A stretch of DNA of 64,000 nt, taken from Botryotinia globosa (taxonomy: Eukaryota; Ascomycota; Leotiomycetes; Helotiales; Sclerotiniaceae). Below are positions 10,414 through 22,762 of this stretch, piece by piece. The DNA lies in NCBI GenBank assembly GCA_014898425.1, contig RCSZ01000003.1, forward strand, positions 1,674,001 through 1,738,000. Direction: 5' to 3'. The number at the start of each line of letters is the position of its first letter. Position 1 is the first letter of the stretch. The notes under the pieces are model-generated. The model was not told where the DNA came from. It saw only the letters and a program-made list of their open reading frames with translations, and searched no databases. Position numbers and translations under genes: made by a program.

Positions 10414-12237
10414 ATGGCATCTAAGGTTTGAAATCTGATGATTTATCTCGGACATGACTGACATTCTGTGTAGCTCGGTTCCCCCGAAAGAGCTGTCTAC
10501 ACTTTAGCCGAAGGTGCTTCGTCCATATATACGTACTGAACAACATAATGCTGAACTGTTTCAGGAGTACCAGTCGCGGATCCGACGACTTCATTGCAAT
10601 TGAACACTTTCGGTCTAGGAGGCCTTGTGTTACTGCAAGATACACAATTAATTGAAACGCTTGCACATTTTTCACGAGAAAGAATTCCAGAGAGGTATGT
10701 ATAAAAAAATACCTCAAAGGCAGCCACTAACAAGTATCAGAGTAGTTCATGCTCAAGCTGCTGGTGCTTTTGGAGAGTTTGAAACTACTCACGACATTTC
10801 GGATTTGACTTCAGCGGCCTTCTTGAATGGCATTGGAAAGAAGACACCTTGCATGGTGCGCATATCCACAGTAGGAGGAGAGAGGGGATTTTCAGATGTT
10901 GTGCGAGATGTGAGAGGCTATGCCATGAAATTCTATACCGAGGAGGGAAACCAAGACTTCGTCTTTAACAATACTCCTATATTTTTCATTCGCGATCCCC
11001 TCAAATTTCCTTCGCTAAACCGATCCCATAAACGTCACCCACAAACAAATGCCCCAGATGCTGACATGTTCTGGGATTTCCACAACAACAATCCGGAAGG
11101 AATACATCAACTCATGTATCTATTCTCGGATAGAGGAACTCCTGCTTCCTTAAGACATCTAAACGCATACAGTGGCCATAATTATAAATTTACTAAGCAA
11201 GATGGCACATTCAAATATGTACGATTTCACTTCCATTCAGATCAAGGAGTGAAGAACAACACAGCAGCCGTGGCAGAAAAGCTCTCAGGAACGAATCCGG
11301 ATCATCACAAACTGGATCTTTTTAAGGCTATCGAACGTGGAGAGTTTCCTAGCTGGACAGCAAGTGTTCAAGTTGTGGATCCAGAAGATGCGGAATCCTT
11401 ACGTTGGAACGTGTTTGATATGACCAAGGTGTGGCCACATAGCGAAGTTCCATTGCGGCCCTTTGGTAAAATGACGCTGAAAAGAAATGTGAGATTTAAT
11501 TATCCTTGTTACGCTGAATTTCTTGCTAATATATATGTAGCCAAACAATTTCTTCGCAGATATCGAACAAGCAGCTTTCTCGCCTTCAAATATGGTTCCA
11601 GGCATTGCTCCATCCGCAGATCCAGGTAAGTCTCTACTTCCATCTTTACACTCATAAATTTCACTAACCACTCCCTTCGAAAGTCCTCCAAGCCCGCCTT
11701 TTCTCATATCCAGATGCCGCTCGCTACCGGCTCGGCACAAATTATCAGCAACTCCAATCCAACGCCCCTCATTGCCCCGTTTACACACCATATCAACGTG
11801 ATGGTCTTTCTTCAATCAACGGTAACTATGGTCCCGACCCAAATTATGTTCGATCAAGTTTTGTTCCACTTGCTCCTGCGAATCGCAATGCTCAGGCTGT
11901 GCATAATAATCAGCATGAGCTCTGGAGCGGAAAAGTAACGGCATTCACGAGTGGAGTTGTAGATGATGATTTTGTACAGCCACGAAATTTTTGGAGAGAA
12001 GTTCTGGGAAAACAGGAAGGTCAGCAGGAAAATTTGGTGGGCAATGTTGCGGGAGAGCTGGTGAATGTCAAGCATGAGAGAGTTAGAAGGGAAGCTATTG
12101 GTAAGCTTTGTGTCTTTTTGTCTGTAAGCTGTCGAGTAACGTGAAGCTGATGTTGTTTAATAGAGATATTTAGGAAGGTCGATGATGATTTGGCAACGTT
12201 AATAGAGAAGAAAATTCTAGAGTTGTCAAATATTTGA
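10414..12237 (+). CDS. monofunctional heme catalase, ~501 aa
   Basis: Splits hydrogen peroxide into water and oxygen; the length fits small-subunit catalases. Proposed exons: 10414-10425, 10474-10513, 10565-10694, 10741-11488, 11541-11625, 11684-12100, 12164-12237; all phases agree. After [18 protein letters not shown] and an intron, the protein has the conserved block [20 protein letters not shown]. The distal heme His is in [14 protein letters not shown], the Asn and fold motif in [18 protein letters not shown], and the proximal Tyr in [16 protein letters not shown]. Termination follows at ..LELSNI. No C-terminal SKL-type peroxisome signal and no obvious secretion signal are present, so a cytosolic enzyme is likely (inference). 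Intron 2 uses a weak GTGCTT donor. The next gene is downstream on the same strand, 524 bp away. Confidence 0.93.
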
Positions 12238-12761
12238 GCAATGAACAAATGACAGAAAGGTTGCGGGGCGTATTTGGCAGAAATGATTGTTATTTTATAT
12301 CGCAATAAGAATTTGTCCAGAGAATCCATAGCTGTAATAAAATTCATTATAAAGTTTTCAACTGTACAAGAGTCACGCAATACTTGTTGTGTGGCTGGTT
12401 AGTTTGTGATATGGCAAGTTTTTCGGGAAAGAAGCTCGCAGTCTTCGTGAGATTTGATAATTCGTACCTCTTTTAGCTTGGAGAGGCCAGGAAAACATTG
12501 GGACAAGACCAATTAGCATGGATAAATGTGAGATATTAGCTTAAATATTATTTTGGTGGGTAAGAGCGACCCTCTCTACTCCCATTCCGCATCGGGATAT
12601 GTTAAGCATTAACCTTGTCTGACTTCTGGTCTTAAAATCACCACCTCCCAAGACTCCTCTTACTGATACCAAAAGGGCAATTCAAGAATTTGCCTTTGCA
12701 TTTGCTTACGATAACATTATACCATCACATTAACTCTTTATTATTCAAGGATAAGCTAAAA
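12238..12761 (+). other. intergenic, catalase 3' / next gene 5' region
   Basis: I see no gene here. The last part, before the ATG at 12762, is presumably promoter and leader. Confidence 0.4.
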
Positions 12762-14386
12762 ATGGACACATCAGAGTGGAGTTCGAACATTGCGGCGAGG
12801 AACAAGGAGCCTATAGTCACAGTGAGAGAGATTTTGCAAGATTCAGAGTGAGTGCAACAATCTTTTAAAATACCCCGTGTTGTCTAAAATCCTGAAATGT
12901 AACCACTAATCGTCTCAACCGCACAGTGTCGACGACCAAATCATAGAACCATGCTCCTCCCACAGTCCTCGTAAACGCAATCATTGCGAGGTAGAGAAAA
13001 ATTCGATTGTTAATCCATCGATCCGGTAACTCTCCAAACAAGATAAGGGCATTCAAGTTCGTTTTGACATCGTTGACACTTTCAAGAAGAAAACCAAGTA
13101 ACGAGAAGGGACAAGTATCGCCAGCAAAGCGTCAGTGCAATGTTAGAGGCATGGAATCAAATTGTCTACAAACAGAGTACAATGGCAAGAGTCGAGGAAC
13201 TGTTTTCATGGAAAGGCAGGTGAAATTGGAAAGTGCTCGCGGATTTAAGACTGATTGTCATGCAGAGAGATTGCAGCATCGAAGAAGGGCAATGAAAGAA
13301 TTCCTGAAACGCCTAATATTGGGAAACAACTTGAGGGCCTAATGGTGACGCTGTCGTGAGTTTCGATCATTTTTTATAGCCCAAATAACATTTTGATTAA
13401 TGCTAACATGGATATCAGGGGATCAGCACCGCCATCTGCCGGTAGTGGACCAGAGCCCTCTGGTACCAATGAGACCACACCCGTCGAGGCAAAGATGTAA
13501 GCTAGATACTCACTAAAGGTTTTGATTAGGACTTCAAGCTCTAACTAGCCCTAAACTTAGGGTGCCCATCGACACACTTAGTCCCGCGCTAGCACATCTT
13601 AGCTCTGCGCACCACGAAAACCCCAGATCAGGTTCTATTTCTAGTAGCTCCGAATCTCTTCATTATATATACCACAACCTCGAGAGAAACTACGGAAATA
13701 TTCCACACAATACTTCCAAAGCTCAACCCCCTAAGAAACGCAGCGACAAGTACGAAACTAAGCTTAACAACACTGAACCCAACCAAAATTGCGAACACAT
13801 CAGCAACACTTTTGAATATCTCTTTCCCACAGTCAAAGATAGGATCGAGCAACAAAGGTCTCAATTCGATACTGTTACTGAAAGGATCAATGAAATTTTC
13901 AGCCTGATACAACAAGGCGAACGACTACTACAGAACGCCATGACGACCGAAAACGCTTCTCAATTGGAGCTTCTGATCGACATAATCACTCATGTACTCA
14001 CAGAAGATCTTAGGATTGATGATTCTACCTCTGCAATACCCGATTTTTCACCAGAGAGAGATTTCGTCGCCCAAGTTACAAACGTGTATGTTTCAACCGA
14101 CCCTTCCCAGGCTTTGGAAGAACTTTGGAAATTCGCCAGATCAAACATGGGCGTAATTTTGAGCGAGAAAGAAGAAGTGTTCATCGAAAACATTAAATCT
14201 CTCAACGCTACACAAACAAGGCTCAAGGAGGAATGGAACATGCTCAACTCAAAAGAAGACAAGAACAGTTTCAAATTCATGCTTGAGATGAATTCCTCTG
14301 AGCGAGGAAATCTTTTGCAAAGGGCTTGGGATTTGAAGAAAGAAATTGCGAACTTCTACATGTGTGCTGACACGAGAAATAAGTAA
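12762..14386 (+). CDS. unrecognised protein, ~418 aa, serine-rich with helical C-terminus
   Basis: I do not recognise a family. Splice signals give six exons with consistent phase: 12762-12847, 12927-12970, 13087-13219, 13266-13355, 13419-13496 and 13561-14386. The protein starts MDTSEWSSNIAARNKEP. It has a helical segment around SAMLEAWNQIVYKQ, then EELFSWKG, a proline/serine/glycine linker, and a last exon of 275 residues. That exon is first low-complexity and then charged and helical (PTVKDRIEQQRSQFDTV, LEELWKFARSNMGVI), suggesting coiled-coil or helical repeats. No signal peptide or membrane segment is visible. The second intron (12971-13086, GTAAAC donor) is the least certain junction. 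A DNA- or protein-scaffold role would be guesswork. Confidence 0.6.
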
Positions 14387-14715
14387 ATCGTGACATGCGA
14401 CAGAATGATGTAAAACTGGAGGTATTGGGCTGCTCTTCGCGAACATGTTTATATATATGAGCTTAAGCTCGTTGATGTTGGAGTAGCAAGGTTGGGGCTT
14501 CTATTGCTGGAGCATCATTATCTTCGAATCTGCAGGGCATACCCCTTTTTCTTGATCTCTTTCTGTTTTTTTAATCATCCAATAAGAGAAGAGTGTGCAG
14601 TGGCCAGCTAGAAAAGATTAGTTGTCACATATCATGAATAGAAGATCAACAATTATCAAAAATCATGCGCTGATAGGAAATTTTGTGATGTGCACATTTA
14701 CTTGGTATTTTACTT
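14387..14715. other. convergent intergenic region
   Basis: This holds the two facing 3' regions of the genes ending at 14386 (plus) and 14716 (minus). I see no further feature. Confidence 0.4.
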
Positions 14716-16327
14716 TCATACAGTGGTAAGAACACTGGCATTCTTATACCACGTCAAGAGAGGATTCTCCCCGTTCTTGGTCTCCGTTTGTTCCACATAA
14801 GCCCATCGGTTCAAAAATTCTTCATGTGATAACACTTGTGTGAACTTTCCCGTGATGGCTCTGTATACATTATCCATGACAGCGAAGTCAGTAGGGAACA
14901 ATATGTCAAAGTATCCTTGATGCACCTGTATGCCATTAGCAACGATGAAAGGGACAAGGAATATTGATGCTCACAAAAGGCGTCGTAACAGGAACTGTTC
15001 TTCTTTTATATCTTGTCTGCACAACTGGTGCATTGACTCCCTTGATCGTGTCCGGCAGCGAATGAAAATCACTTGTTACTAATCTATGCGCCGGGAAATA
15101 CTTTGCCAGAATATCGAAGAACTGCATTAGTCTCGTGGGTATATATTCTGGCTGACTGAGATTCGGAGCGAATGGCATATTGTTCCTCAAAGTCTTCACT
15201 AGTCTGTTCTGCGGAAGGGGATGTGGGTATTTTCCATTAGTAGCAGCGTGTCGTACGCGAAGGAATCTAGATGCTATGGGGTCGATGGTGGGAGTGTAGA
15301 ATTCGTAAAAGTCGCCGGTGTTGGATATCAAGACGGTACCTTGGAGAGGTTCTTCGGTAACAGGGTCATATCGAATAGAGTCATGGGCAAAGTTGTCAAA
15401 AACTTCCATGGCGAGGAAGAAGCATGGTGAGGGAACTATCTGGTTCCATTCGAAAACTGATTTGTTGATAATGTCAACTTTAGACGAGTGTCCTCGAGAA
15501 TTGGCATTCCGTAACAGGTGCGACTTTTGTAGCGATGCGAGATTGCTGGATATCTCAATGATCTTGAACTTTGTGCGGGCATATACCTCAGGTTCTGTGG
15601 CACGAATATAGTCGAGTATATTGAGCATAAGAGTACCATTTCCGGCACCCATTTCGTAGATTATGAGGTCGTGGTATGGGTACTGCGATATTTTGTAATT
15701 GTTGATCAAATACCGGGCTATAGCTTCACCATAGTAGGGTCTGAAGAGCTCTGTTGGTGTATGCCATAATTGGCGAGTCTCATTAGGAGACTTGAGGTCC
15801 AACTCGTCCTCAAACTCGGTGTATCGTTGTCCCAGGAGACGGTGAAAGGCTGGTTCATCTTCGAGGGAGTTGAAGTCGAAAGGCTCGCCAGGAGTAAAGA
15901 TGACGACTTGCTTGGAGAAGTAACCATAAGAAGGATTGTATAAACTGTCTTTGGAACGTGTCAGATCATCACACGGTATTTTAACGGCTAGATTCTGAAT
16001 ACCTTCAATGAAATCTCGTGTGAGCATCTTCACACGCCTTGGCCTTTCTCTCCTCCCCCTTAATTGATCTGCTGTAACCATGGGATACTTATTGAATTCC
16101 TCCATCATATCTATCGGAAAGATATCCGTTCTCTGCTGCCAATGGCTTTCATTCTTGCTTGTCTCCTTCACTCCTCTGCCCCTCCTACTGGTGGTCGACA
16201 AACATCTCAACTGCGAACCATGCACATTCCAACCTCGAGGAGACAACGAAGAATGAGATCGTAAAACCTCACAGTTCTTGTGTCGGAATAACTGCCGAAA
16301 CAGTTGTGCCACAATTGGGGAGTCCAT
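14716..16327 (-). CDS. mitochondrial SAM-dependent methyltransferase, MidA/NDUFAF7 family
   Basis: Two exons, 16327-14975 and 14925-14716, joined across a 49-nt intron (GTGAGC donor, TGCTAATG branch site, CAG acceptor), give about 520 aa. The first ~55 residues are rich in Arg and Ser with few acids, as in a mitochondrial presequence. The core shows the SAM-binding motif IIYEMGAGNGTLMLNILDYI and, later, FFLAMEVFDNFAHDSIRY, which are hallmarks of the DUF185/MidA family; the C-terminal exon (GYFDILFPTDFAVMDNVYRA) is the usual family end. Its animal relative NDUFAF7 methylates an arginine of a complex I subunit during assembly, and the same role is inferred here. The gene shares a 199-bp divergent promoter with the cysteine synthase-like gene at 16527. 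Confidence 0.88.
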
Positions 16328-16526
16328 CGACAGAAGTGTTTATATTCTTCTGTGTGTTTCTTGGGGGACCTGTCGCAATGTTGAGTTCTAGTTGGTCCAA
16401 GCTTCTTCCGCAAAGTTTTGCAAGGATATTGAAAGAGTTGACCTGTGAAAAATCACATCATCAACAAAAATGATTGTTTTCACGACTCATGGTTGAAATA
16501 ATGATGATGAGAATACCAAGGATATA
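16328..16526. promoter_or_regulatory. 199-bp bidirectional promoter region
   Basis: This is the only sequence between the two divergent start codons (minus at 16327, plus at 16527). It must carry both promoters and leaders. I see no clear TATA box. Confidence 0.6.
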
Positions 16527-17944
16527 ATGTCTCTGAGCAACCACCCCAAGGCATATGGTTCTGCAGCAGTTGCAGTTGCATTCGTCGCAGGGGTTCTGTT
16601 GACATTGGGTTTTAAGGATTTTTATCCTGATTTGGAACGAAGATATCAAAGGCGGCGAAAGGGGACTGGGACTGGGACTGGAATCATTGCATCTGATTCA
16701 TCTTCATCTGATCTAAGACCAGTTGGCTCTAACCTACCCCCACTAAGGCTAGAAGACCGTACTCGGAAATCAGTTGTCGGATTGCCGAAACCTATAATCC
16801 CAGAAGGAATAGAGGGATGTATTGGAAATACACCATTATTCAAGATCAAGAGTCTTTCCGATGCAACAGGATGCACTATTCTTGCAAAAGCGGAGTTCTT
16901 GAATGGCGGAGGGGGAAGTCCCAAAGATAGAGTAGCCTTGAATATGATTATGATGGCAGAAGAGGAAGGATTCCTGAAACCTGGCCGAGGTGATACTATT
17001 TATGAAGGCACAGTTGGATCAACTGGTATTTCACTTGCAACTTTAGCGCGTGCCAGAGGTTATAAAGCATATATATGTATGCCCAATGACCAGAGCACAG
17101 AGAAGTCGGACCTTCTGCATCATCTGGGAGCCACAGTTGAAAGAGTAACCCCAGCACCTATCACTTCTACTGAACACTTCGTCAATCTGGCAAGACGAAG
17201 AGCGAAGGAACATACGGCCTCTAAAACAGATTCTAGTAGAGGATTCTTTGCTGATCAATTCGAGTCTCGTGCAAATTACCGGGCACATTTTCAATCTACA
17301 GGACCTGAGATATATGCCCAGACGGGAGGTGATGTAAGCAACTAGACCTCCAGAAGCTCACACACAATTTAGCTAACGACTTTCAGATTGATGCATTTGT
17401 GGCCGGTGCTGGGACAGGAGGAACCATCTCGGGTGTAGCACTCTACTTAAAACAAGAGCAACTTATGGGACAAGATCTCAAAGTAGTGCTTGCAGATCCA
17501 GAGGGAAGTGGTCTTTACAACAAAGTTAAACATGGCGTCATGTTCTCTGCAACCGAGAAAGAAGGCACAAGACGTCGACAGCAGGTTGATACTATTGTCG
17601 AAGGGATTGGAATCAATCGGTTAACAGAAAACTTTGAAGCAGGGCGAGAAATTATCGATGATGCCGTGAAGGTGACAGACTTGCAAGCACTCAAAATGGC
17701 GAGGTGGTTGGTAGAGAAGGATGGTATTTTTGTTGGGAGTAGCAGTGCTGTCAATTGCGTGGCAGCTGTAGCAACAGCGTTGAAGTTAGAGAAGGGGAGC
17801 ACGGTGGTTACTATCCTTTGTGATAGTGGAACGAGGCATTTGAGTAAATTTTGGAAGAAGGTGGGGGAATTGGGCTTGGAGGAGGGGGAACATGATGACG
17901 AAGATTTGCTGGCTCACTTACGTCTTCGACCCACTGGGGAATGA
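16527..17944 (+). CDS. cysteine synthase-like PLP enzyme, membrane anchored (MCY1-like)
   Basis: A fold-type II PLP enzyme of the cysteine synthase/cystathionine beta-synthase group. Exons 16527-17333 and 17387-17944 give 454 aa. An N-terminal hydrophobic stretch (about residues 10-30, GSAAVAVAFVAGVLLTLGF) followed by Arg-rich sequence looks like a signal anchor, as in yeast Mcy1 (YGR012W), reported on the mitochondrial outer membrane. Core motifs: substrate loop GCIGNTPLFKI, PLP lysine in GGGGSPKDRVA, phosphate-binding loop EGTVGSTGISLA, and AGAGTGGTISGVALYLK. The C-terminal PLP nitrogen partner region reads VVTILCDSGTRHLS. The substrate is not settled: this subgroup is distinct from the main O-acetylserine and O-acetylhomoserine enzymes. 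It is divergent from the MidA-like gene. Confidence 0.9.
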
Positions 17945-19077
17945 ATCTAGTAATGAGCTCATCAAGCCATCACTCTTAGCGAGGAATTAGGAATTATATC
18001 ACAGCTGGGCTTCACGAGCTAAAAGGACATACTCAATTGAGGTCACGCAATCAGCCTACTTCCAATTCCATGATATAACTTTGGAACGTATGATAGGCCT
18101 TTGTTGCCCAGCTTCGTTTCAAGAAACCTACTCGGTCTTTGCTTCTCGCGTATAGTAAATAAGGGAACGAATGGACATAAGCCTTGGATTGGTCACATTT
18201 GATGCAATTGCCAAGATATTTGGCGTCCGGTCGATACATCGATTAATGTTTCTGGGAATCAGGTGTATTCGCTCTAGGTCAAACCCCCGATGTGCATACC
18301 ACACTACTCCTGCAATCCTCCCAACAACTAAATTGATCGAAGCAAAACGGAAATACAATCAAAAGAGCGTCCAGTACGCGACCATATCAACCCATTGTTC
18401 TGCGAATTCTCTCTTCCATTCCACCAGGTCTTGAGTTCTACTCTAAATTCATATACTTAGCCACCATATTCACTTGTAAAATGCGTAAATTCAAGAAGTT
18501 GCGTTAGCTTACCGCAAGTGCTCTCCATCACTCTTCTGCGGATAATACGGCAATTGCTATTTTACCAAGGCTATTGCATTCGCATAGGTATGAACATAAT
18601 TTTAACGGCATCTGGCAATACAGTGAAGTTCATGTAATTATTGTCGATACCTTTTTTGGGAAGATGGATTCGTGTAATGCTTTCAAATAAACAATACTAC
18701 ACCATGTAAGGAACCGTTCAACGCATAGGGAATCTCATACTAATGTACCTATTGTCAAGTCAATGCACAGTGTATACACGATATGCCTGTTCCGTATAAC
18801 ACCGAAAAAGGACATTTATCAGAATTATGATGGGAGGAGTATAGATTGAATCAATTGATCTACGTGTTACTTGCTTGGCTAAGATGACAAAGAAGACAAT
18901 CAACGAGACCCGAGAATCATATTTCAATCTGTAGGACTTATGACGTAAATATTAATAATTACTCGATGTTTTAGTCAAAGGTTCTGCAGTAAGACGAGGC
19001 TCGCTTGACAAGGGCTGCAAGCTCGTTTAGACGGCAACTAGGACCGTTCTTGTTTTGTGGTCGGTCTATTACGTTCT
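17945..19077. other. intergenic, no gene seen
   Basis: It holds only short open frames without recognisable content. It separates the cysteine synthase-like gene from the first O-methyltransferase pseudogene. Confidence 0.4.
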
Positions 19078-20431
19078 TCACAGTCCAGGAGCCGAACCAT
19101 CTTCCCAGATGGCCTCGATAACTGAGAATCTAGAATTTGGAACTGCCGCGATTCCTTGGAGTTTAAATCTCGAATCAGCCTTCTCAAACAACTGAGCCCA
19201 TTCATCTGCATCTCGTTCTCTACCATTGAGACATGATTTCATTGTAAAGTCAGATCCTCTATTAATACTGTTAGCGAATGGTGTGCTAATTCCCAGGAAA
19301 AGACAAACCTCATTCGCCTTTCCTCCCAACACGAGGTATTGCCGTCAGGTTCTGGTAGACAAACTTCTCCAACAACAATCTTGGCCCCGTGCTTGAGAGC
19401 AGAATCAAATTTCTGAGTATTTGAATACTATATTTGTCAGACCAATCATGGAATATCCACCGAAACAGATATGCATCGGCGCCTTTGATTGGCTGCTCCG
19501 TGAAGAAGTCATGTGCAACAATCTCTACTCGACCCTTCACGTCTTCTGGAGTTCTTCAACCACATCAGGGAGGTCTTGAGAAATACACTTCATCTTTGGA
19601 TAATGCCTTGCCAAGTCGATGCACATGGCACCTTGCGACCCTCCCAACTATGAAATATAGAGAATTAGTATTTATTTAAGCAGGGGAAAGAGATCACGCG
19701 CAGCACTTGATGAATAAGTCGAAGAAAGGAGCAGAATTTATGTGACCGGAAATTCGCAAACTTTGGGGCATTAGACAAGATTAATGGGGGACATACCTCA
19801 ACCACCAACCCCTCGCTCATGATCTCCCAATTATAATGTTCAATCAGCCCGGCTCTTTCCCATTTGCCCCCAGCATGGAAGAAAGTCATAACATCTGCAA
19901 ATCGCTTTTCACGATGAGTAATTCTCTTCATGCCTTCGAAATAAGTATCAAATTGGTTTGTGGCTAGGTTGTATCCGGTTTCATTTGGCTCCTGGGAGTC
20001 CGGCCATTTTTCAACAGCATCCACCATCCGTGTGAATGCAGGCCAAATTTCATCTGTCACAAGTCCTAACCATGATTCCACAAGGGGAATTGTAGCATAA
20101 GCCTTAGATATTGACGTGTGTGCTACAATCCCATCGCGTGGCTCTCGGAAAATCCGACGAATCTTGGTTGATTAGTAAGTGCTGATCTTTGAATTGAGAA
20201 TTCACCAACATTCATCGAAGTGAGGACCCCAACAGGACTCGCGATAAGGCTGTTCAATTCTTCTGTTGCCTCAAAAATAATGTTCTTGGGAGCTGAAATG
20301 TCTTTAGGAATCTGAGGTGTCTCGCTATAATTTACATCGAAGGATGGCGAGGCGATTCCATGAGACCGGAGGTACTCGTCAACAATTGTCGAAATGATCG
20401 AGGCCAGTTCCGCAATCCTAGTTTAGGCCAT
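19078..20431 (-). pseudogene. O-methyltransferase (COMT-type), disrupted
   Basis: Read from the ATG at 20431 downwards, the frames give a fungal secondary-metabolite O-methyltransferase: RIAELASIISTIVDEYLRSH, RRIFREPRDGIVAHTSIS, LVESWLGLVTDEIWPAFTRM, the SAM-binding GGSQGAMCIDLARHYP, DLPDVVEELQK, VEIVAHDFFTEQP, ADAYLFRWIFHDWSDKY (catalytic His region) and the end SVIEAIWEDG. Lesions are specific: the third codon is TAA (20423-20425), a frameshift lies near 19540-19552 just before VKGRVEIV, and another near 19396-19410 before the KIVVGEV segment. At least two introns fit. Most of the sequence remains readable, so inactivation is fairly recent. A homologous fragment lies at 22069-22762. Confidence 0.8.
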
Positions 20432-22068
20432 GTTGTCTAACGTTTCTTCGTTTTTAGAAGTAGAAACAAGAGGTAGTTTCATAGAATTCAGCGTTGACGA
20501 CAAAATTCATGGAGAACAAACAGGAATTGCATAGAAGAGTAGGCCTTTCACCTACTCTCCTGACCCCCGTCTTCGCTCCTCTCTCTCATTAAAGAATAAG
20601 CGATGGCTTTGGCGTGATGGAGAACATAGAACATATACTGTAGGTTTGTTGGATCCGAGCAACAAACACGAAAACAAACATAGAATAATGGGATACCATC
20701 CGTATCCATGCAAGGTTATGTTTCTGGTATAACGAAAATGACTTTTGAGACGTCTTCTGATTGATCCGGCTAACATGATTTGCGGCAAAGCTCTCTATGT
20801 ACGTAGTCATGCAGTCACAAAGTTATCATATATATACCTGCAACCTTGTAAAGAAATTGGTTAATCTTGGTAGAGGTGTAATGAGTTATTATGGCTTTAT
20901 GGTTAAAGTTCTACTCATTGCCTCGAGTTTTGACGATAGTTCTAGCATGAAAAGATGAACCCATTCAAGCAATTTCGTTTTACAGAGTCAATTTATTTAC
21001 TTCCTTCTATCGGCTCAGCGAAGAGGAGAAGTGGATGGAAAATAGTAGTTATAATAGATATTCCAAAAAGGGGATATGTCCAACATTTTGTCGATACGTC
21101 GAGACCGATGCTGATCTTAGTACCTCATTTCTGTATTCGCTTTCTTGCAGTTCATGACCCGTAAGCTTTTCGAAAATAATACCTTGCAATTAGGAAGGGA
21201 TCACAAAATATCCAGGTATTCGTTTTTCTGTCGGTTTGAAAATTTCACGCGGCGCTTGAAAGATAAATATCAGTCGCGCAGTTTATTTGGGGAAGTTCCT
21301 CTATTCGATCCTGTTGGTCACACAATGAAATGGCGCAGTCACTCGAGCACGCAGAACCCCTCAAATATGTACCGCGCCTCACTAAGATTTATAGTTTTAT
21401 TTTCAAAGCCTCTCGAATGGGATGATCTTCATTACGCGAAGTCATGCCTCACAACTGCCGCAAATAATCGATCTTCTCAAATTCTTTCTAATTAGGAAAA
21501 AACCCCTCATCTCCAACGAGAGATAAACTTCTATTTTGTAAAATGTTATTCGGTTGTTGAAAATGTTTGTGTAGCACAGCTACCTGCTCCGTGATTCAAT
21601 CAGGACAGCTGAGCCAACCCAATCCCTTCGCCCCAATACTCATATGATCCAATTTTACTTAAAGGTCCGTTTTTCGACACCACTCCCTTGCACAATGCTG
21701 GACCTCGCCAACGCGAAAAAACAATTGGTTTCGTGTAAATTTTGGCTGCACTTGATGTTACCGTCGTTGTTTTCATTATATGTCTGGAAGACAGAACCCC
21801 AAATGAAGCACGTGTCGCATTGGTGTGGTAGACGTTGAGCTGGGGAGATTGAATACAGAGAGATGATATCTTGGAAAATTCTTTGCTATGTGCCTACCAG
21901 TTGTCTAAGTTGCAAAGATTGTTTTGTAGGGCACTTTATCTTATATCTCTCTTTTGATACTATTAATATTTATGCGAAACCGGTAGGCCCATCAGCTTTG
22001 GGAGTATCCAGTTGTGGGTATTATTGCATTCAAGCATAACAGAGGCTGATAATTCCTGTACGCCGTTA
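20432..22068. other. intergenic between the two O-methyltransferase remnants
   Basis: I recognise no gene here. Several short open frames on both strands show no family features. Confidence 0.4.
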
Positions 22069-22762
22069 CTACTCCCCTCCCACACCGCTTCAATGATGCC
22101 TAAATTGCCACCTTCTGGAATCCACGCTGTTGGCTTTCCAAAACGAGGATCGGCAGCTTAGAACAAGGCAGCCCAACCATCAGCATCGCGCTCGCGAGAG
22201 TTGAAGAGAGAAAGCATGATCATTTCCATACCCCTGTACTACCGTTAGATCTATCATGAAGAAGTTTCAATTACAAACTAAACAGATAAAGAAACCGAGT
22301 TATAAACATACCTCGCAGCTTGTTCTCTGAGCAAGGGTGTTGTTCCAGGCTCTGGAGAAGATGGTCGTAGCAAATGACTTGAGCACTAGGTTTCAACTAT
22401 GGAATTAATGCTCGGATTATCTTGATGCAATGAGCTTCCGGCCAATCATGAAAGATTTGGCTGAATAAATATGCGTCGGCTTGAACGACTTGATCAGAGA
22501 AAATATCGTGCGCGATTATTCCGATCCTGTCTTTCATGTTATCAGGTAGAGTTTTTTCGATTCCCTCAACAACTTCCGGCAGGTCTTGAAGAACAACTTT
22601 TAGTTTAGAATGCATTTGTGCCAGTTCGATAGAAATGTGACCTTGTGCTCCTCCAATGTCGAAAACTTTAGTAACAGTATCCCAGGGATAGTTTTCGACC
22701 AAAAAAGATGCTTGGGATGATACTGATACAGCGCTACTAAAACATATCATACCTCCGGCCAT
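22069..22762 (-). pseudogene. second O-methyltransferase, truncated and disrupted
   Basis: The readable part covers the C-terminal catalytic half of the same family as the gene at 19078: SFLVENYPWDTVTKVF, DIGGAQGHISIELAQ (SAM-binding), VVLQDLPEVVEGIEKTLP, IIAHDIFSDQ, ADAYLFSQIFHDWPEAH, then, after an in-frame stop at the 'ALIP' step, a frameshifted PEPGTTPLLREQAAR. A further block, MEMIMLSLFNSRERDADGW, contains an internal stop, and the end is GIIEAVWEGS. The N-terminal dimerisation half is not recognisable upstream. It differs enough from its neighbour not to be a recent duplicate. Confidence 0.75.
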
